From the NCBI GenBank assembly GCA_040616305.1, contig CP159918.1, positions 1,736,001-1,800,000 of the forward strand: DNA of 64,000 nt. Direction: 5' to 3'. The translations under genes were made by a program, and so were the position numbers. This stretch comes from UBA1876 sp003446665. Lineage in GTDB: Bacteria > Synergistota > Synergistia > Synergistales > Thermovirgaceae. A model generated the notes under the pieces. The model searched no databases. It was not told the origin of the DNA and saw only the letters and a list, made by a program, of their open reading frames with translations. Positions 61,382 to 64,000 of the stretch are shown piece after piece (within the stretch, counting starts at the first letter, position 1; every line of letters begins with the position of its first letter).

Positions 61382-62143
61382 TCAAGCCCTCGGAAAAGCT
61401 ACGGATCCACCATCGGGAAGCGGATAGATGGTCCAGGAAACGTCGAAAATAGCGGCAAGCAACAGCGTATCCACCTGTTCGGGTTTTCGGACATCAAAGA
61501 GGCGACCTTTTTTAAGAAAAAAAATACGGTCGCACCATTGAAGGGCTGAATTGATGTCGTGAAGGGCTAACAATATAGCCGAACCGTCTCGGCGTTTTTC
61601 GCGTAACAGTCCGTAAACCGAAAGGGCATGCCTCGGATCCAGGGCACTGGTAGGTTCGTCGAGAAGCAGGATGTTTGTCTCCTGTGCCAGCGCCCTTGCG
61701 ATCGCAACCCTTTGAGACTCCCCCCCGGACAACTCGGTCACCAGGCGATCGTCAAAGCCTTCAAGGTCTACCATCTTCAGGGCCCTCCGGGCCGTTTTTA
61801 TATCGTCGGCAGATATCTTGCCGAATCTCCCAACCGCCGGGAATCGGCCCATGAGTACCGTTTCAAGAACGGTAAAAGGCATGGTAAATACCGTCTGCTG
61901 CGGCACGACGGCAACCCTTCGCGCCACGTCCCTTCTCGAGATGGCAGATAGAGCAAGGCCTTCGGCGAAGACTTCTCCTTTGTCCTTTTTCCCTACCCCT
62001 GCCACTGCCCCGAGGAGGGTGCTTTTGCCGCTGCCATTGGGTCCTAGCAGACCGCAGATTTCATTCTTGCAAATTTCGAAGGAAATGCCATCCAGGACCT
62101 TTCTCTCGCCGAAGGAAACGTGAAGATCGCTTACTACAAGCAT
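61382..62143 (-). CDS. FecE/BtuD-type ABC ATPase
   Basis: 253 aa. Walker A GPNGSGKST, VPQQTVF Q-loop, signature LSGGESQRVAIARAL, Walker B LLLDEPTSALD, LHD switch. Start chosen at MLVVSDLH with GGGGAG 6 bases before; an ATG overlapping the permease stop nine codons earlier is possible. Part of an iron-siderophore, heme or B12 importer with the permease upstream; convergent with feoB. Confidence 0.9.
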   Translation of the reverse strand: MLVVSDLHVSFGERKVLDGISFEICKNEICGLLGPNGSGKSTLLGAVAGVGKKDKGEVFAEGLALSAISRRDVARRVAVVPQQTVFTMPFTVLETVLMGRFPAVGRFGKISADDIKTARRALKMVDLEGFDDRLVTELSGGESQRVAIARALAQETNILLLDEPTSALDPRHALSVYGLLREKRRDGSAILLALHDINSALQWCDRIFFLKKGRLFDVRKPEQVDTLLLAAIFDVSWTIYPLPDGGSVAFPRA

Positions 62144-62166
62144 TTCCGCTCCCCGTTTCAACATGG

Positions 62167-63150
62167 TCATCTGCCTTTCCACAACAGGAGACAGAACACG
62201 GGGCCTCCCACGAGTGCCGTAATTACCCCCACAGGCATTTCGCCCATGCTTCTTGCCGCCGTGTCTGCGAGCAAAAGGAGAAATCCCCCTCCCAAAAAGG
62301 CCATTGGAACAAGCCTGGCGTGCGAAGGCCCGAAAACAAGCCGCAGGAAATGAGGCACTACAAGGCCCACAAAACCAATCACTCCGCTGATCGAAACAGC
62401 CAAAGACGTCGCGAGGGAACTCCCGGCCAAAAGCAAGGCACGAGACCTCCTCTCGTCGACCCCGAGAGATCCAGGTGAGGCCCCCGAAGAAATAACGTCC
62501 AGATCCCGGTGCGATATGAGCCCGATACCAAGAACACAGAAGGCGGAAACGGCCGCCCACGCTACATCACTCCAGGTGGACACGGAGAAGCTCCCCAGAA
62601 GCCAGAATACGATTGCAGTCATCCGGTTTCCGGCAAGGACCTTGAGAAGCGTCACGCCCGCTCCCAAAATGCTGCTGACGACGACACCCGCCAAAACGAG
62701 ACGCGTCTGTCCGAGGATCCCGGACCTTTCCATACCGAGGACCATAACGACAGCCAACGTTCCCATGCCCCCGGCGAAAGCGAAAAAGGCTACGGGTCTT
62801 AGGGAAAAACTTATAGCCAGCGAAGCCCCAAAGGCCGCCCCTGTCGCCACTCCCAGGGTATACGGCTCGGCAAGGGGATTCAGCAGGAGCCCCTGGTACA
62901 GGACACCGCTTGTGGCAAGACTGGCTCCGACCAGCAGAGCTGTTATCGCCCTTGGGAAGCGAATCTGGATTATGACCGTGTATCCCGCCTCGGCATCGTT
63001 TCCGGATCTGGTAACCCAATCCAGGAGATAGGACAAAATCTCTGGCAGACCGATCTCGGCCTCGCCCGTCGACAACGCCAGGATGACGCCGACAAAAAGG
63101 CCGGCCGTCAAAACAGCGTATCCCGTCAGGGGATTTGGCCTTTTTCGCAA
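62167..63150 (-). CDS. FecCD/BtuC-type ABC permease
   Basis: About 327 aa, ten helices: RFPRAITALLVGASLATSGVLYQGLLLNPLAEPY is the FecCD signature and GVIGFVGLVVPHFLRLVFG the coupling motif. The start at a TTG is odd: the best ribosome site (AAAGGAGC) lies 19 bases upstream, at a spacing that would suit an in-frame ATT. No binding-protein gene is adjacent. Confidence 0.87.
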   Translation of the reverse strand: MRKRPNPLTGYAVLTAGLFVGVILALSTGEAEIGLPEILSYLLDWVTRSGNDAEAGYTVIIQIRFPRAITALLVGASLATSGVLYQGLLLNPLAEPYTLGVATGAAFGASLAISFSLRPVAFFAFAGGMGTLAVVMVLGMERSGILGQTRLVLAGVVVSSILGAGVTLLKVLAGNRMTAIVFWLLGSFSVSTWSDVAWAAVSAFCVLGIGLISHRDLDVISSGASPGSLGVDERRSRALLLAGSSLATSLAVSISGVIGFVGLVVPHFLRLVFGPSHARLVPMAFLGGGFLLLLADTAARSMGEMPVGVITALVGGPVFCLLLWKGR

Positions 63151-63165
63151 TCCTGGAATGGGTAA

Positions 63166-63750
63166 TCAGCTCCTTTTCGTCCAAACATCCAGGACGGCTT
63201 TCATATGTCTGCAGGTATCCTCCTTTTGGAACCGGCCACAGGTACATCTTTGGTGCTTCAAGTCCACGGCGTATTCTTCTTTCCCGTCGCATACCAAAAA
63301 AATATCTTTACCGGCCTTCCATATGCTTACTCCAGCCGCTTCAGCAACCCTTGGTTTTTTTGATTCGTCGATCGCCTTGTTTGACAACCCGTCCGCGAGC
63401 ATGTTTTCCGACCGCGGAATCCATTGTGGCTTCGCCCGCAAGGTTCTCACGAGTTCTTTTGCCTTTTCGGCCAGTGGTTTAAGCCTGGGCTCCCTGACTT
63501 TCCATGTTCCAAGAACCTGGTTGATTACAAGCCTGCTGTCGCCAAAAACGGGCACCTCAAAAAGGCCACGGCGTCGCATTTCTCCTAGCAGCAACAAAAG
63601 GGCGTGATATTCAGCCTCGTTATTGGTCCTTTCTCCCAGGTATTCGGCACATTCCCATACAAGTTTTTCATCCTCATCTACCAGGCATGCTCCCGCCCCG
63701 GCCTCGCCGGGGTTTCCCCGGGCTGCCCCGTCGAAATAACCTCGAACCAT
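63166..63750 (-). CDS. RNase HI fused to a C-terminal SWIM-type zinc finger
   Basis: 194 aa. RNase HI part with the four catalytic acids Asp7 (YFDGAARGNPGEAG), Glu45 (RTNNEAEYHALL), Asp71 (VFGDSRLVINQV) and Asp120 (ENMLADGLSN). After residue about 135 a second module reads YAVDLKHQRCTCGRFQKEDTCRHMKAV, with C169, C171, C180, H182 as a CxC..CxH SWIM finger. Degrades RNA of RNA-DNA hybrids; the zinc finger probably aids nucleic-acid binding. Upstream of the ABC permease by 15 bases. Confidence 0.87.
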   Translation of the reverse strand: MVRGYFDGAARGNPGEAGAGACLVDEDEKLVWECAEYLGERTNNEAEYHALLLLLGEMRRRGLFEVPVFGDSRLVINQVLGTWKVREPRLKPLAEKAKELVRTLRAKPQWIPRSENMLADGLSNKAIDESKKPRVAEAAGVSIWKAGKDIFLVCDGKEEYAVDLKHQRCTCGRFQKEDTCRHMKAVLDVWTKRS

Positions 63751-63825
63751 AGGGCTACCGCCCCTTCCTTTCGGATTAGGTCACTTGGCTAGTATACAGA
63801 AAGGATTCCCCGGGTTCCACGTCTT

Positions 63826-63867
63826 TCAAAAATTCAAGGGGGACGCCGGGCAAGCATCCCCCTTGAA
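63826..63867 (-). terminator. Terminator of the gene entering from the right
   Basis: TTCAAGGGGGA pairs with TCCCCCTTGAA around a 13-base loop and is followed by TTTTTG on the minus strand, 27 bases past the partial gene's stop. Confidence 0.85.
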
Positions 63868-63893
63868 ATACATGACAAAATTTTTTCGGTTCC

Positions 63894-64000
63894 TCAGACG
63901 GCCCTGTCGATGGTCAACCCTTCTTCTGGCGATGCATTGATTTCAACTGGCTCGTTTTTGTGCTTCGCCCTGGAAAGCATCCATTGACCTTCCGGGTCTT
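63894..64000 (-). CDS. C-terminal 34 residues of an unknown protein (5' end off window)
   Basis: An open minus-strand frame enters from the window edge and ends at TGA 63896-63894: DPEGQWMLSRAKHKNEPVEI, ending IDRAV. The terminator right behind supports it as a real 3' end. Too short to name. Confidence 0.5.
   Translation of the reverse strand, partial: DPEGQWMLSRAKHKNEPVEINASPEEGLTIDRAV

Noticed and set aside
1..64000. CRISPR array, prophage, rRNA operon or replication origin
   Set aside because: No regularly spaced repeats, phage structural or integrase genes, rRNA sequence or DnaA-box cluster were seen.

Overview
This window looks like a chromosomal segment of a strictly anaerobic, amino-acid and peptide fermenting bacterium. 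Pointers are a Mop-type molybdenum aldehyde oxidoreductase, NifX/Mrp-type ATPases carrying ferredoxin domains, FeoAB, a peptide ABC operon with isoaspartyl dipeptidase, TAXI-TRAP transport beside acetoacetate-type CoA metabolism, and strong GGAGG ribosome binding sites. I suspect Synergistota, but no gene here proves the phylum.

Layout. 1-4.0 kb (minus): end of an Fe-S/flavin oxidoreductase behind the aldehyde oxidoreductase. 4.6-5.5 kb: an orphan glycine-betaine type binding protein. 5.7-9.2 kb (minus): a complete nickel ECF transporter, nikK-M-L-Q-O, with a clear sigma-70 promoter. 9.3-29.9 kb: housekeeping genes, including tRNA-Leu(CAA), a nitrilase-family amidase, a 34-aa Cys/Lys-rich microprotein with its own promoter and terminator, PduO adenosyltransferase, GntR and Fur regulators, RarA, a probable 6S RNA, a prepilin peptidase, YitT, YchF and an M48 protease.

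30.0-33.0 kb (plus): a Fur-box promoter and a leader hairpin precede NifX, two MinD-like ATPases with 2x[4Fe-4S] inserts, and a HemB-like protein cut off by an IS. 33.0-35.5 kb is a pile-up of mobile DNA: an intact IS3-family element, half of a second IS3-family element, and a group II intron that lost almost all of its reverse transcriptase and sits just behind a transcription terminator. 35.5-43.4 kb (minus): a dpp-type peptide ABC operon with two amidohydrolases, one being isoaspartyl dipeptidase.

43.4-53.6 kb (minus): an RpiR regulator, a TAXI-TRAP transporter, CoA-transferase AtoDA, thiolase and a class III aminotransferase. Together these could import and degrade a beta-amino or keto acid to acetyl-CoA. 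An IS256 element and a partial, deleted second copy of the aminotransferase gene lie at the left edge. 53.8-57.1 kb: a decayed IS with two repeat units at each end, into which an IS1380 element has inserted between the two right-end repeats (5-bp target duplication). 57.2-59.1 kb (minus): a second Fur-box promoter (DUF5320) followed by NifX and Mrp genes. 59.2-64 kb: feoAB, a FecCD/BtuCD-type ABC pair without a binding protein, and an RNase HI fused to a SWIM-type zinc finger.

The most interesting theme is iron-responsive Fe-S/metal-cluster chemistry. Two separate NifX-plus-Mrp/MinD loci each lie downstream of a TTGACA/TAGAAT promoter whose start region is covered by a Fur-like palindrome, and one of them contains a HemB-like protein that has lost the usual metal-binding cysteines.
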